From: Microbacterium endophyticum
Lineage (GTDB): Bacteria; Actinomycetota; Actinomycetes; Actinomycetales; Microbacteriaceae
Direction of reading: 5' to 3'
DNA length: 64,000 bases
NCBI RefSeq assembly: GCF_011047135.1
Contig: NZ_CP049255.1
Span: 2,046,001 to 2,110,000 of the forward strand
Made by a program: the position numbers and the translations under genes. The notes beneath the pieces are model-generated. The model was not told the DNA's origin, made no database searches, and worked only from the letters and a program-made list of their open reading frames with translations. Below, piece by piece: positions 36,837-44,751 of this stretch. How positions within the stretch are numbered: position 1 is the first letter of the stretch; every line of letters starts with the position of its first letter.

Positions 36837-36842
36837 TAGCAT
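36837..36842 (+). promoter_or_regulatory. Leaderless promoter of the ydeP-like gene
   Basis: TAGCAT ends six bases before ATG 36849 and there is no ribosome binding site. The identical TAGCAT-N6-ATG arrangement precedes fdhD (62322). In actinobacteria a TANNNT -10 at this distance sets the transcript start on the start codon. Confidence 0.6.
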
Positions 36843-36848
36843 CGCGTT

Positions 36849-39161
36849 ATGGCATCGAAGCCCCCGAAGACAGACATCGACGAAACTCGCCTGCGCGTGA
36901 CGAATCCCAAAACCGTTGCGGTGGGTATTCCTGGAGTGGCGCACGCGATGGAGACCTCCCTCTCGCAGATGGGTGTCGTGCGCACGGCGCAAACCCTGTT
37001 GCGCGTGAATCAGAAGGATGGCTTCGACTGCCCGGGCTGCGCATGGCCCGAGACTGACCACCGTCATGTGGCGGAGTTCTGTGAAAACGGAGCGAAAGCT
37101 GTCGCCGAAGAAGCGACGGTGCGCCGTGTAGCTCCAGATTTTTTTGCGGAGCACTCCGTGGCCGATCTCGCCGGCCACGATGACTGGTGGTTGGGTCAGC
37201 AGGGGCGTTTGACGCATCCGATGATTCTGGATGAGGGCGCGACGCACTACCGCGAGATTTCGTGGAACGATGCCCTCGACGAGATCGCACGCGAGCTTCG
37301 GTCTCTCGCGGATCCGAACGAAGCCATCTTCTACACATCGGGCCGCACATCGAATGAGGCCGCGTTCGTCTATCAACTGCTCGTGCGTGGCTTTGGCACG
37401 AACAACCTGCCCGACTGCTCGAACATGTGCCACGAGTCATCCGGCTCAGCCCTTTCCGAGACGATCGGTATTGGCAAGGGCACGGTTTCGATCGAAGACG
37501 TGCACACCGCAAAACTGTTGATCGTTGCCGGTCAAAATCCCGGGACGAATCACCCGCGAATGCTCACCGCGCTCGAAAAGGCAAAGCAGCAGGGCGCGAA
37601 GATCATCGCGATCAATCCGTTGCCCGAAGCCGGGCTGCAAAGGTTCGAGAATCCACAGACGCCGAAGGGAATGGTGCTCGGGGGCACACCGGTTGCCGAC
37701 CAGTTCGTGCAGATTCGGCTCGGCGGCGACCAGGCGCTTTTTCAGGCTGTGGGGAAGTACCTGCTCGAGATCGAAGTGCGCGAGGGTGGCGTGCTCGACC
37801 ACGAATTCATCTCGAGTCACACTTCGGGGTTCGAGGCATACAAAGCGCATCTGTCGGATGCCTCGTGGTCAGAGTTCGAGGAAGCCACCGGGATCGATGA
37901 GGCGCAGCTTCGCGAGGTGGGGGAAGCTGTGCGTCAGTCAGCGTCGACGATCGTGTGCTGGGCGATGGGACTCACTCAGCACAAGCACTCGGTGCCCACG
38001 CTTCGCGAAGTGGTGAACGTATTGCTGTTGCAGGGAAACATCGGTCGTGCGGGCGCGGGGGTGTGCCCCGTGCGGGGACACTCGAACGTGCAGGGTGATC
38101 GCACGATGGGCATTTATGAGAAGCCGTCGGAAGAATTTCTCAGGGCCCTCGATCGCGAGTTCGCTTTCACTGCTCCGCGTGAACACGGTCACGACACCGT
38201 CGGTGCGATCCGTGCGATGCGCGACGGCAAGGCGCGGTTCTTCTTGGGCATGGGCGGCAACTTCGCCTCTGCCACTCCAGATACCGAGGTCACAGAGGCG
38301 GCGCTTCGCCGACTCGATCTAACCGTTCACATCTCTACCAAGCTGAATCGGTCGCACGTCGTCACAGGCAAGCGCGCCATCATTTTGCCGACGCTCGGCC
38401 GAACCGATCGCGATCGGCGTGGCGGAGCCGAGCAGAAGGTATCTGTCGAGGACTCGATGGGGGCCGTGCACTCGTCGCGAGGCCGGTTGGCGCCTCCCGC
38501 CGAAGACCTTCTGAGTGAAGTCGCCATCGTCTCGCGTCTATGCGAACTTGTCTTCGGATCGGATCGACCAAACGCGCCGGTCGCCGACTGGAAGCTGCTG
38601 GAAAACGACTACACCCGAGTCCGCGCTCACATCGAAAAGGTCGTACCGGGGTTTGACGACTTCGAGAAGCGCATCGACAAGGGGCGCACGTTCTTTCTCC
38701 CGAACGGGCCCAGAGATGAACGGCGATTCGCGACGTCTGATGGAAAGGCCCACTTCACCGCCAATCCTCTCGAGTACATCCCGGTTCCCAGCGGACGCCT
38801 CGTTCTACAAACCCTGCGTTCGCACGACCAGTACAACACCACGATCTATGGCAAAGACGACCGCTACCGCGGCATCCACGGCGGACGCCGCGTGGTGTTT
38901 GTCAACGCCGATGACATCACCGCGCTCGGATTCGTCGATGGCGAAATCGTTGACCTTGTCTCGGAATGGCCTGACGCCGATGGCGTTGTGCACGAGCGGC
39001 GTGCCGAGGGTTTCCGGATCGTCGACTATTCGACGCCACACGGCAATGCCGCGGCGTATTACCCGGAAACGAATGTGCTCGTGCCGCTTGAGTCCGTCGC
39101 GGATGTGAGTGGAACACCCACCTCGAAGTCGGTCGTCATCCGACTCGAACACCGCAGCTAG
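36849..39161 (+). CDS. FdhF/YdeP family molybdopterin oxidoreductase
   Basis: 770 residues, the normal length for YdeP-type enzymes (formate-dehydrogenase alpha-like). The N-terminal region has DGFDCPGCAWP and EFCENGAKAV (Cys61, Cys64, Cys78), probably metal-cluster ligands as in relatives. PDCSNMCHESSG places Cys194-His195 where formate dehydrogenases have (seleno)cysteine-His, so Cys194 is the likely molybdenum ligand. GAGVCPVRGHSNVQGDRTMG (core CPVRGHSNVQGD) and the C-terminal molydopterin-binding beta domain (VLQTLRSHDQYNTTIYG, core SHDQYNTTIYG) bind bis-MGD. No signal peptide: cytoplasmic. In this family the physiological substrate is unsettled; formate oxidation is only a possibility. 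The cofactor genes and FdhD are encoded nearby. Confidence 0.87.
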   Translation: MASKPPKTDIDETRLRVTNPKTVAVGIPGVAHAMETSLSQMGVVRTAQTLLRVNQKDGFDCPGCAWPETDHRHVAEFCENGAKAVAEEATVRRVAPDFFAEHSVADLAGHDDWWLGQQGRLTHPMILDEGATHYREISWNDALDEIARELRSLADPNEAIFYTSGRTSNEAAFVYQLLVRGFGTNNLPDCSNMCHESSGSALSETIGIGKGTVSIEDVHTAKLLIVAGQNPGTNHPRMLTALEKAKQQGAKIIAINPLPEAGLQRFENPQTPKGMVLGGTPVADQFVQIRLGGDQALFQAVGKYLLEIEVREGGVLDHEFISSHTSGFEAYKAHLSDASWSEFEEATGIDEAQLREVGEAVRQSASTIVCWAMGLTQHKHSVPTLREVVNVLLLQGNIGRAGAGVCPVRGHSNVQGDRTMGIYEKPSEEFLRALDREFAFTAPREHGHDTVGAIRAMRDGKARFFLGMGGNFASATPDTEVTEAALRRLDLTVHISTKLNRSHVVTGKRAIILPTLGRTDRDRRGGAEQKVSVEDSMGAVHSSRGRLAPPAEDLLSEVAIVSRLCELVFGSDRPNAPVADWKLLENDYTRVRAHIEKVVPGFDDFEKRIDKGRTFFLPNGPRDERRFATSDGKAHFTANPLEYIPVPSGRLVLQTLRSHDQYNTTIYGKDDRYRGIHGGRRVVFVNADDITALGFVDGEIVDLVSEWPDADGVVHERRAEGFRIVDYSTPHGNAAAYYPETNVLVPLESVADVSGTPTSKSVVIRLEHRS

Positions 39162-39235
39162 ACGCTGAGTACGCGAGTGTTGCTGTAGACGCAAGCCCCG
39201 AAGAACAACTTCTCACAGCGCGTATCGTCGGCGAC

Positions 39236-40774
39236 ATGACCGACACCTTTGCGCCCACTGGCCGCGAACCGCAGCTCCAGGCAATTCCACGTGCCGACGG
39301 TAGTGCACCGCGAGCGCTCGTCGTCGGTGCAACCGGCTACATCGGCGGACGGTTGGTTCCGCGACTGCTGGCTGCTGGGTACCGGGTGCGTGTGCTCGGT
39401 CGCTCGGCTAACCGGGTGGCGGCGTTCCCCTGGGGCAAAGATGTCGAGGTCGTCGAAGGTTCTGCAGAAGATCGCGACGCTGTCGGCGAGGCAAGCTCCG
39501 ACGTCGATGTCCTTTTCTACCTCGTCCACTCCATGTCGGCGGGCAAAGGTTTCGAAGAAACCGACTTGCGTGCGGCTCACACGATCGCGGACGCGGCGGT
39601 TGCGGCATCCGTTTCACGCATCGTCTATCTCGGCGGGCTACATCCCAACGATGTCGAACTCTCGCCGCACTTGCGTTCGCGCGTCGAGGTCGGCGAAGTC
39701 TTTCTCGAGTCGGGTGTTCCCACTCTCGTGCTGCAGGCAGGCGTGGTCATCGGGTCTGGTTCGGCGTCGTTCGAGATGGTGCGGCACCTCACGGAGGTCC
39801 TGCCGTACATGCCGGCACCGCGGTGGGTGCGAAACCACATCCAGCCCATTGCTGTGCGCGATGTCATGCATTACCTGCTGGGGGCAGCACGCGTCGATGC
39901 CGACGTGAACCGTGCGGTCGATATCGGTGGACCGGACGTGTTGCGGTACGGCCAGATGATGAACGGATACGCCGTCGAAGCGGGCCTTCGGCAGCGCCCG
40001 ATCGCTTCACTACCGGTTTTTACTCCGGGCCTCGCCTCGCACTGGGTAAATGTTGTGACGCCGATTCCGCGTGAGATCGCCCGGCCTCTCATCGCTTCGC
40101 TGCAGAACGAATGTGTGATGAAAAATCACGATGTCGATGAACTGATTCCGCTGCCCGAAGGCGGGCTCACGACCTACCGCGGCGCAGTTTCGCTCGCTCT
40201 CCGCCGCCTGGAAGCCGACGAGATCGAGACGAGCTGGCAGGATGCCGACCTCTCGGGCGTGCCGAGCGATCCGTTGCCGAGCGACCCGGATTGGGCGGGC
40301 CAAGTCGTCTATACCGATAAGCGCAGCGCTAAGACTACCGCATCCGTCGACAAGCTGTGGACGGTGATCGAAGGAATCGGCGGCGAGACCGGTTGGTACT
40401 CGAGCCCGGTCTTGTGGGCGATTCGCGGCTGGATGGATCGTTTCGTCGGCGGCATCGGTCTCGCACGAGGACGGCGCAGCAAGGGGCGGCTGGGCGTCGG
40501 GGACGCCATCGACTTCTGGCGCGTTGAAGCGCTTGAGCCTGGCGAGCTGCTTCGGCTTCGGGCTGAAATGAAAGTTCCGGGTCTTGCGTGGCTTGAGCTG
40601 CGTGCGACGGCCGACGAAGACGGTGGCTCACGTTACGATCAGCGGGCTGTGTTCTTCCCAAGAGGATTGGCCGGTCGCTTGTACTGGCTTTCCGTGCTGC
40701 CGTTCCACGGCTTCATCTTCCGCGGCATGGCTAACCGCATCGCCGCGGCAGCCGAGGCCGAGCCGACGGCTTAG
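39236..40774 (+). CDS. NAD(P)-binding SDR-like protein with C-terminal DUF2867 domain
   Basis: 512 residues; TATCGT lies seven bases before ATG, suggesting a leaderless mRNA. The N-terminal half is an atypical short-chain dehydrogenase/NmrA-like Rossmann domain: LVVGATGYIGGRLVPRLLAA (residues about 23-42), then VEVVEGSAEDRDAV and VFYLVHSMSAGKGF-type text (core YLVHSMSAGKGFEE) near 100. From about residue 345 a DUF2867 domain follows (TDKRSAKTTASVDKLWTVIE, core SVDKLWTVIEGIGGETG; GDAIDFWRVE). The layout is that of conserved actinobacterial DUF2867 oxidoreductases of unknown role. The stop overlaps the convergent acetyltransferase. Confidence 0.8.
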   Translation: MTDTFAPTGREPQLQAIPRADGSAPRALVVGATGYIGGRLVPRLLAAGYRVRVLGRSANRVAAFPWGKDVEVVEGSAEDRDAVGEASSDVDVLFYLVHSMSAGKGFEETDLRAAHTIADAAVAASVSRIVYLGGLHPNDVELSPHLRSRVEVGEVFLESGVPTLVLQAGVVIGSGSASFEMVRHLTEVLPYMPAPRWVRNHIQPIAVRDVMHYLLGAARVDADVNRAVDIGGPDVLRYGQMMNGYAVEAGLRQRPIASLPVFTPGLASHWVNVVTPIPREIARPLIASLQNECVMKNHDVDELIPLPEGGLTTYRGAVSLALRRLEADEIETSWQDADLSGVPSDPLPSDPDWAGQVVYTDKRSAKTTASVDKLWTVIEGIGGETGWYSSPVLWAIRGWMDRFVGGIGLARGRRSKGRLGVGDAIDFWRVEALEPGELLRLRAEMKVPGLAWLELRATADEDGGSRYDQRAVFFPRGLAGRLYWLSVLPFHGFIFRGMANRIAAAAEAEPTA

Positions 40775-41298
40775 CCATCAGACCTCAGGTCTCGTTGCCA
40801 CACTCGCTCACCGTCGATGCACGCGAGTGTCGGAGCCAGGCCGAGGCGACTTGCCACCGCCTCGGAGGCGCGATGATCGGGATGTATTTCAGCGCGAACG
40901 ATTTGGATTCCCTGGGCCGCGAGCCACGTCACGGTCGTGATGCCTGCTTCGGTAGCTGCCCCGAGTCCCTGTTTCGCGGGCGAAATGAGCCAAGCCATGG
41001 ATGCCGCGCGTGCGTTGTCATCGACGGTGACCGTTGCCTGTATGTAGCCGATGGCATCCTGTGACGTTTTTTCTCTGATGATCCAATTGAGCCACCCCGC
41101 ATCGCCCGAAGGGGAGTGCCCGACGGACTGGCGTGCATATCGCGCGCGCAATTCGTCTCGCGTCGGCGGCTCGTCGCCGGTGAACGTGTAGAGCGATGCG
41201 TCTGCCAGTACGGCGGTCATCTCATCAGCGTGATCTTGAGACAACGGTTCGAGGCTGAAACGAGATGTTTCGAGCGCAGTCGCAGTGGGCCATGTCAC
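40771..41298 (-). CDS. GNAT family N-acetyltransferase (RimJ/RimL-like)
   Basis: 175 residues from GTG 41298, with AGGAG seven bases before it; an in-frame start farther upstream has no ribosome site. The start ALETSRFSLEPLSQDHADEM (core TSRFSLEPLS) is the usual RimJ-like opening. ISPAKQGLGAATEAGITTV (core AKQGLGAATEA) is the acetyl-CoA pyrophosphate loop, with Lys in place of the more common Arg/Trp, and ASEAVASRLGLAPT is the last helix region. Target unknown: protein N-terminus or small amine. Convergent with the SDR/DUF2867 gene. Confidence 0.8.
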   Translation of the reverse strand: MTWPTATALETSRFSLEPLSQDHADEMTAVLADASLYTFTGDEPPTRDELRARYARQSVGHSPSGDAGWLNWIIREKTSQDAIGYIQATVTVDDNARAASMAWLISPAKQGLGAATEAGITTVTWLAAQGIQIVRAEIHPDHRASEAVASRLGLAPTLACIDGERVWQRDLRSDG

Positions 41299-41433
41299 AG
41301 TCGATCTCCTCAGGCCAACGAAGTGTGGCGCGGTAGCGCACGCCATGACCTGGACCCGACGAACACGGTGGATCGGGTTACGATCAGCGGAAACCGAGCC
41401 GGCTAATCAGCCATGACCGCAGGGAGATAAATC

Positions 41434-41778
41434 ATGAGTGTGGCGGGCATTGGAGGGCTTTTTTTCCGCAGTCGAGACCCGGAAGCACGCGCTGAATGGT
41501 ATCGCGAGCATCTCGGTATCGATGCCGGCTCTGAAAGCATCTGGCAGCAGCAAGAAGGCCCCACGATCTTTGCGCCGTTCCCAGCTGATAGCGACTATTT
41601 TTCTGCTGATCAGCCGTTCATGCTCAATCTCCGCGTTACCGATCTCGATGCACTTGTGCTGTCGCTCGAAGCGGCGGACATCGTTGTCGAACGTCGTGAG
41701 GAATGGGATGCCGCGGGCTTCGGTCGCTTCGCTCGTCTCCATGACCCCGAGGGGCTACCCATCGAGCTCTGGGAGTAG
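41434..41778 (+). CDS. VOC (glyoxalase/bleomycin resistance-like) family protein
   Basis: 114 residues with AGGGAGAT before ATG. It shows paired beta-alpha-beta-beta-beta modules: GIGGLFFRSRDPEARAEWYR (core FFRSRDPEARAEWYREHLG), LNLRVTDLDALVLSLEAAD and FARLHDPEGLPIELWE at the end, with Glu in IELWE as the usual metal ligand position. It could be an antibiotic-binding or small dioxygenase-like protein; the exact function cannot be told. Divergent from the GNAT gene across 135 bases. Confidence 0.82.
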   Translation: MSVAGIGGLFFRSRDPEARAEWYREHLGIDAGSESIWQQQEGPTIFAPFPADSDYFSADQPFMLNLRVTDLDALVLSLEAADIVVERREEWDAAGFGRFARLHDPEGLPIELWE

Positions 41779-41942
41779 CGGAGCTACCCCTTGCCGCTGC
41801 CCCACGCTCGCCGACGACGGGTCGCGTGTCTTCGTGAGTATGAAGCGAATATTGATCCCACACGTGAGACATCTTGTCGTCGCGTTGGCTGCATGGCGAC
41901 GCGCGCGCCAATCCGTGCTGGCCGGACCATAGGCTGTATCTC

Positions 41943-42425
41943 ATGCAACGCACTGCGCTCGTCGTGACGGTTTCGGACCGTTCAGCGGCGGGGGAACGAA
42001 CTGACACCAGTGGCCCGATCGCGGTCGCTGTCCTTCGCGAAGCGGGCTGGATCTGCGATGCGCCGACTGTTGTCGCCGACGGTGCCGACAACGTCGAGGC
42101 GGCACTGCACGCCGCGCTCGTTGCGGGTGCTCGGCTCATCGTGACGACCGGCGGCACTGGCGTTTCGCCGCGAGACGAAACACCGGAGGGCACCGCCCGT
42201 GTGATCACGCGCGAGATTCCTGGCATCGCCGAAGAACTCCGTCGCCGCGGTGTGGCAGAAAAGCCTGCGGGGATGCTCACTCGAGGACTCGCAGGAGTTG
42301 TCGACGAAGACAGTGCGCTGATCGTTAATCTTCCCGGTTCCACAGCGGCTGTGAGATCGGGGATGCCGGTGATTCTGTCTATTGCTGCTCACGTGATCGA
42401 CCAATTGAGTGGGGGAGACCACTGA
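41943..42425 (+). CDS. mogA: Molybdopterin adenylyltransferase, MogA/MoaB family
   Basis: 160 residues from ATG 41943; TAGGCT lies seven bases before it and no ribosome site is seen, so likely leaderless. The fold's MPT-binding motif LIVTTGGTGVSPRDETPEGT (core TTGGTGVSPRD) sits near residue 63, with VVADGADNVEAAL before it and VNLPGSTAAVRSGM after it. The enzyme adenylates molybdopterin ahead of metal insertion by MoeA. The stop shares a base with moaE (TGATG), and the two genes start the rightward arm of the molybdenum cluster. Confidence 0.9.
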   Translation: MQRTALVVTVSDRSAAGERTDTSGPIAVAVLREAGWICDAPTVVADGADNVEAALHAALVAGARLIVTTGGTGVSPRDETPEGTARVITREIPGIAEELRRRGVAEKPAGMLTRGLAGVVDEDSALIVNLPGSTAAVRSGMPVILSIAAHVIDQLSGGDH

Positions 42426-42853
42426 TGACTTCCGTGCGTATTGCTCGAATGAGCTCTGACCCGCTCAACCTCGACGAGCACCTTCTCGCCGTCGACGACG
42501 ATGCGGCGGGAGCCGTGACCACGTTCGTCGGTCGGGTGCGCGACCACGACCCGGATGCCACGACCGCTGTCGTCGCGTTGGACTATTCCGCTCATCCCGA
42601 CGCCGAAGCCGCCCTGTATCGCATCGCTGAGGATGCCGCGGGCGATACCGGGGCAATCGTCGCGGTGAGCCACAGGATTGGTCGCCTCGAAGTGGGCGAT
42701 GCTGCCGTGGTGATTGCCGTGGCATCCGCTCATCGCGGTGTGGCCTTCGAGGTATGCCGGGCCGTGATCGAGTCGATCAAGACCGGACTCCCGGTGTGGA
42801 AACGCCAGGTTGAGGCAGACGGTACAACAGCCTGGAAGGGGCTGGGCGGGTAG
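42425..42853 (+). CDS. moaE: Molybdopterin synthase catalytic subunit
   Basis: 142 residues. GAVTTFVGRVRDHDPD near residue 28, LDYSAHPDAEAALY near 54, and SHRIGRLEVGDAAVVIAVAS (residues about 81-100) are standard MoaE segments; RAVIESIKTGLPVWKRQ near 118 carries the catalytic lysines. MoaE with thiocarboxylated MoaD (encoded nearby on the other strand) turns cyclic pyranopterin phosphate into molybdopterin. Overlaps mogA at its start and a small unknown gene at its end, so the three are coupled. Confidence 0.93.
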   Translation: MTSVRIARMSSDPLNLDEHLLAVDDDAAGAVTTFVGRVRDHDPDATTAVVALDYSAHPDAEAALYRIAEDAAGDTGAIVAVSHRIGRLEVGDAAVVIAVASAHRGVAFEVCRAVIESIKTGLPVWKRQVEADGTTAWKGLGG

Positions 42854-43149
42854 TGGTTGAGTTGGCGGGTGGCGCGACGCGACGCATCGAACTCAGGCTG
42901 CACAAACCGTGGTTCGCTCTCTACGCCGGGGTGAGGCCGACGCTCGTTGTCGAAGGGCGCGGTCAACCCGCGCAGTGGGGTGTCGGTACGTGGCAAGTGG
43001 CCGCGGATCGCCCCGTCGTCATCGACGTTTTTCTCTTCAACCGGTTGTGGCGTTTCGGCCAAGCGCGAGCTGTGCTTCTCGCGGACGGCGCGTCTTTTCT
43101 CGAATACCGAGCGCCAATGCTGCCGTTTCGTTCCGGGCGATTCGTCTGA
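42853..43149 (+). CDS. Small conserved-looking protein coupled to moaE, function unknown
   Basis: 98 residues from GTG 42853, which shares a base with the moaE stop (TAGTG), a tight coupling that supports a real gene. The sequence is Arg/Val/Trp-rich and beta-strand-like (RIELRLHKPWFALYAGVRPT, VVEGRGQPAQWGVGTW, VVIDVFLFNRLWRFGQARAV), with no cysteine, signal peptide or membrane helix. I do not recognise a domain. It ends 15 bases before the convergent moaD. Position suggests some link to cofactor synthesis but nothing in the sequence proves it. Confidence 0.65.
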   Translation: MVELAGGATRRIELRLHKPWFALYAGVRPTLVVEGRGQPAQWGVGTWQVAADRPVVIDVFLFNRLWRFGQARAVLLADGASFLEYRAPMLPFRSGRFV

Positions 43150-43164
43150 CCCTCAAGCGATTAG

Positions 43165-43398
43165 TTAGCCCCCGGCGAAGGGCGGGAGCACATCGACCAC
43201 GGCGTCGTCTGTCAGCACGGTGTCGTCTTCGACGCGCGAACCGTCAACCAACACGGCGCACTTCGGCAAAATGCCGCCGAGACCCGGGCGTTCAGTCGCG
43301 AGTGCCGCTCGTAGATCACCCAGGGTGGGATCACTTCGGACTTCTTGCGTGCGACCCGCGGCTTCTTCAGCCGCGGCAAAGTAGCGAACGAGGGCCAT
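43165..43398 (-). CDS. moaD: Molybdopterin synthase sulfur-carrier subunit
   Basis: 77 residues of ubiquitin-like fold: VRYFAAAEEAAGRTQEV at the start (core YFAAAEEAAGR), AVLVDGSRVEDDTVLTDDAV (core VLVDGSRVEDDT) in the middle, and the required C-terminal Gly-Gly in DVLPPFAGG. The terminal glycine is adenylated by the MoeB/MoeZ-like protein and converted to a thiocarboxylate used by MoaE. Start overlaps by one base the stop of the DUF6457 gene. Last gene of the leftward arm of the cluster. Confidence 0.9.
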   Translation of the reverse strand: MALVRYFAAAEEAAGRTQEVRSDPTLGDLRAALATERPGLGGILPKCAVLVDGSRVEDDTVLTDDAVVDVLPPFAGG

Positions 43399-43673
43399 CA
43401 GACATCCTTCTTTACTGCTTCGGCGAGCGCGGTGATCTGCACGACTGCTGCGCGCACCTGTTCGGAAGTGCCCCCCTGGCGCCCGGCAACAAGCCCAGCG
43501 GCAAATGCGCTGAGGGGTGCGGCGGGGCGGGCAACGCCGACCGCCACATCTCTCGCGAGATCGAGAATCAACGCCACCGGGAGGTCTTCACGCTCGATCG
43601 AAAAATGCTCGCAGAGCACCTTCGCCCATGCGTCGAGCGCCTCGGGTGGGAGCGTCCGCTGAGATTCAGTCAT
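43398..43673 (-). CDS. DUF6457 domain protein
   Basis: 91 residues from ATG 43673, which overlaps the mobA stop (ATGA). A helical protein: LPPEALDAWAKVLCEHFSIE (residues about 8-27), VALILDLARDVAVGVARPAA, then PLSAFAAGLVAGRQGGTSEQ and a final helix. It matches the small actinobacterial DUF6457 family, which is often found beside or fused to MobA-type nucleotidyltransferases. Function unknown; an accessory role in molybdenum cofactor guanylylation is suggested by linkage only. Confidence 0.75.
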   Translation of the reverse strand: MTESQRTLPPEALDAWAKVLCEHFSIEREDLPVALILDLARDVAVGVARPAAPLSAFAAGLVAGRQGGTSEQVRAAVVQITALAEAVKKDV

Positions 43674-44278
43674 GAGGGATCCTCTCGAGTGGGGAGCTGC
43701 AGGTGTGCTGTCTCGACATCCTGCCAGGTGTCCACGTCTGCGACCACGTGGTCTGGTGCGGCGATCACGGCGATCGCCAAGTCGTCGAGCAGCGCACGCA
43801 TTGACGCATTGCGGCCAGCATCGGGCATCGCGGATGCCGCGCGTACAAGCGCCCGTGTGCGATACGCGCCGATCATCCACTGTGGGCGTGAGGCGCTGTC
43901 CCCGAGACATACGCCGTCAGTGTCGTGGGGCAATAGCGCGACGGCTTCCGCGAGCATGACCCCGGCCACATCTGGGCGGAGGAGATCGCATGCCAGAATG
44001 AGCGTCCACTCCGAGTCCATCGTGCCCGTAGCCAGTGCGGCAACGGTCGCGGCGGCCGGACCTGTGAAAGGCGGATCTTCGCGCACCCAGGCAATGCCGG
44101 CGCGTTCGGGTGTTGAGAGTTCGGGGCCGACGACTGTGATCAGCTCGCAGCCGACTCCTCGTACCGCGCCGATCGCTCGGTCAAGGAGAGTATGTCCGTC
44201 ACGAGTGAACAGTGGCTTCGTCGCACCGTCGAGCCGCGATGCGCGGCCGCCCGCGAGAAGGATAGCGCTGATACTCAC
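43670..44278 (-). CDS. mobA: Molybdenum cofactor guanylyltransferase
   Basis: 202 residues. The N-terminus carries the nucleotidyltransferase signature AILLAGGRASRLDGATKPLF (residues 5-24), with LLDRAI soon after; ILACDLLRPDVAG (near residue 92) has the metal-binding Asp, and AYRTRALVRAA is downstream. It transfers GMP to Mo-molybdopterin to make the bis-MGD used by enzymes such as the YdeP-like oxidoreductase here. Overlaps moaC upstream and DUF6457 downstream by ATGA. Confidence 0.85.
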   Translation of the reverse strand: MSISAILLAGGRASRLDGATKPLFTRDGHTLLDRAIGAVRGVGCELITVVGPELSTPERAGIAWVREDPPFTGPAAATVAALATGTMDSEWTLILACDLLRPDVAGVMLAEAVALLPHDTDGVCLGDSASRPQWMIGAYRTRALVRAASAMPDAGRNASMRALLDDLAIAVIAAPDHVVADVDTWQDVETAHLQLPTREDPS

Positions 44279-44751
44279 TGCTCGCCGGGCCGCATCCAGG
44301 GCCCGGACTTGCCGCCCTCTTTTGCGACGATTCGCACGTTCTCGATCGAGGTGGCTTTGTCCATCCCCTTCACCATGTCAACGATGGCGAGAGCTGCCAC
44401 CGACACCGCGGTGAGTGCTTCCATCTCGACCCCGGTGCGGTCGGCCGTGCGAACGACAGCTTCGATAGCGACGCCCTCGTCACCCAGATCGAGGTCGACG
44501 ACAACGCCGTGCACGCCAATTACGTGGGCGAGGGGCAGAAGTGCGGGGGTTTGCTTCGCGCCCTGGATACCGGCGATGCGTGCAACGGCGAGGACGTCAC
44601 CCTTCGGTGCAGTGCCGTCACGGAGTGCTGCGACGACCTCGGGAGAACAGCGCACAAAGCCGCGGGCAGTGGCCGCGCGGACGGTGGGCTGCTTGGCAGT
44701 GACATCAACCATGCGGGCGTGGCCTGCGGCATCCAGATGCGTGAAACTCAT
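44275..44751 (-). CDS. moaC: Cyclic pyranopterin monophosphate synthase
   Basis: 158 residues from ATG 44751, overlapping the moeA stop; the longer frame upstream is rejected. MVDVTAKQPTVRAATARGFV is the standard start (core MVDVTAKQPTVRAA), KGDVLAVARIAGIQGAKQT binds substrate (core AGIQGAKQT), LPLAHVIGVHGVVVDL has the His residues, and GVEMEALTAVSVAALAIVDM (core GVEMEALTAVS) and DMVKGMDK carry the catalytic Lys. It works with MoaA (at 61215) to make cyclic pyranopterin monophosphate. Confidence 0.95.
   Translation of the reverse strand: MSFTHLDAAGHARMVDVTAKQPTVRAATARGFVRCSPEVVAALRDGTAPKGDVLAVARIAGIQGAKQTPALLPLAHVIGVHGVVVDLDLGDEGVAIEAVVRTADRTGVEMEALTAVSVAALAIVDMVKGMDKATSIENVRIVAKEGGKSGPWMRPGEQ

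Noticed and set aside
36642..36848. Possible additional gene between the MHS transporter and the ydeP-like gene
   Set aside because: The transporter's frame runs through it but without ribosome site or family-like sequence; apart from the TAGCAT promoter nothing is visible.
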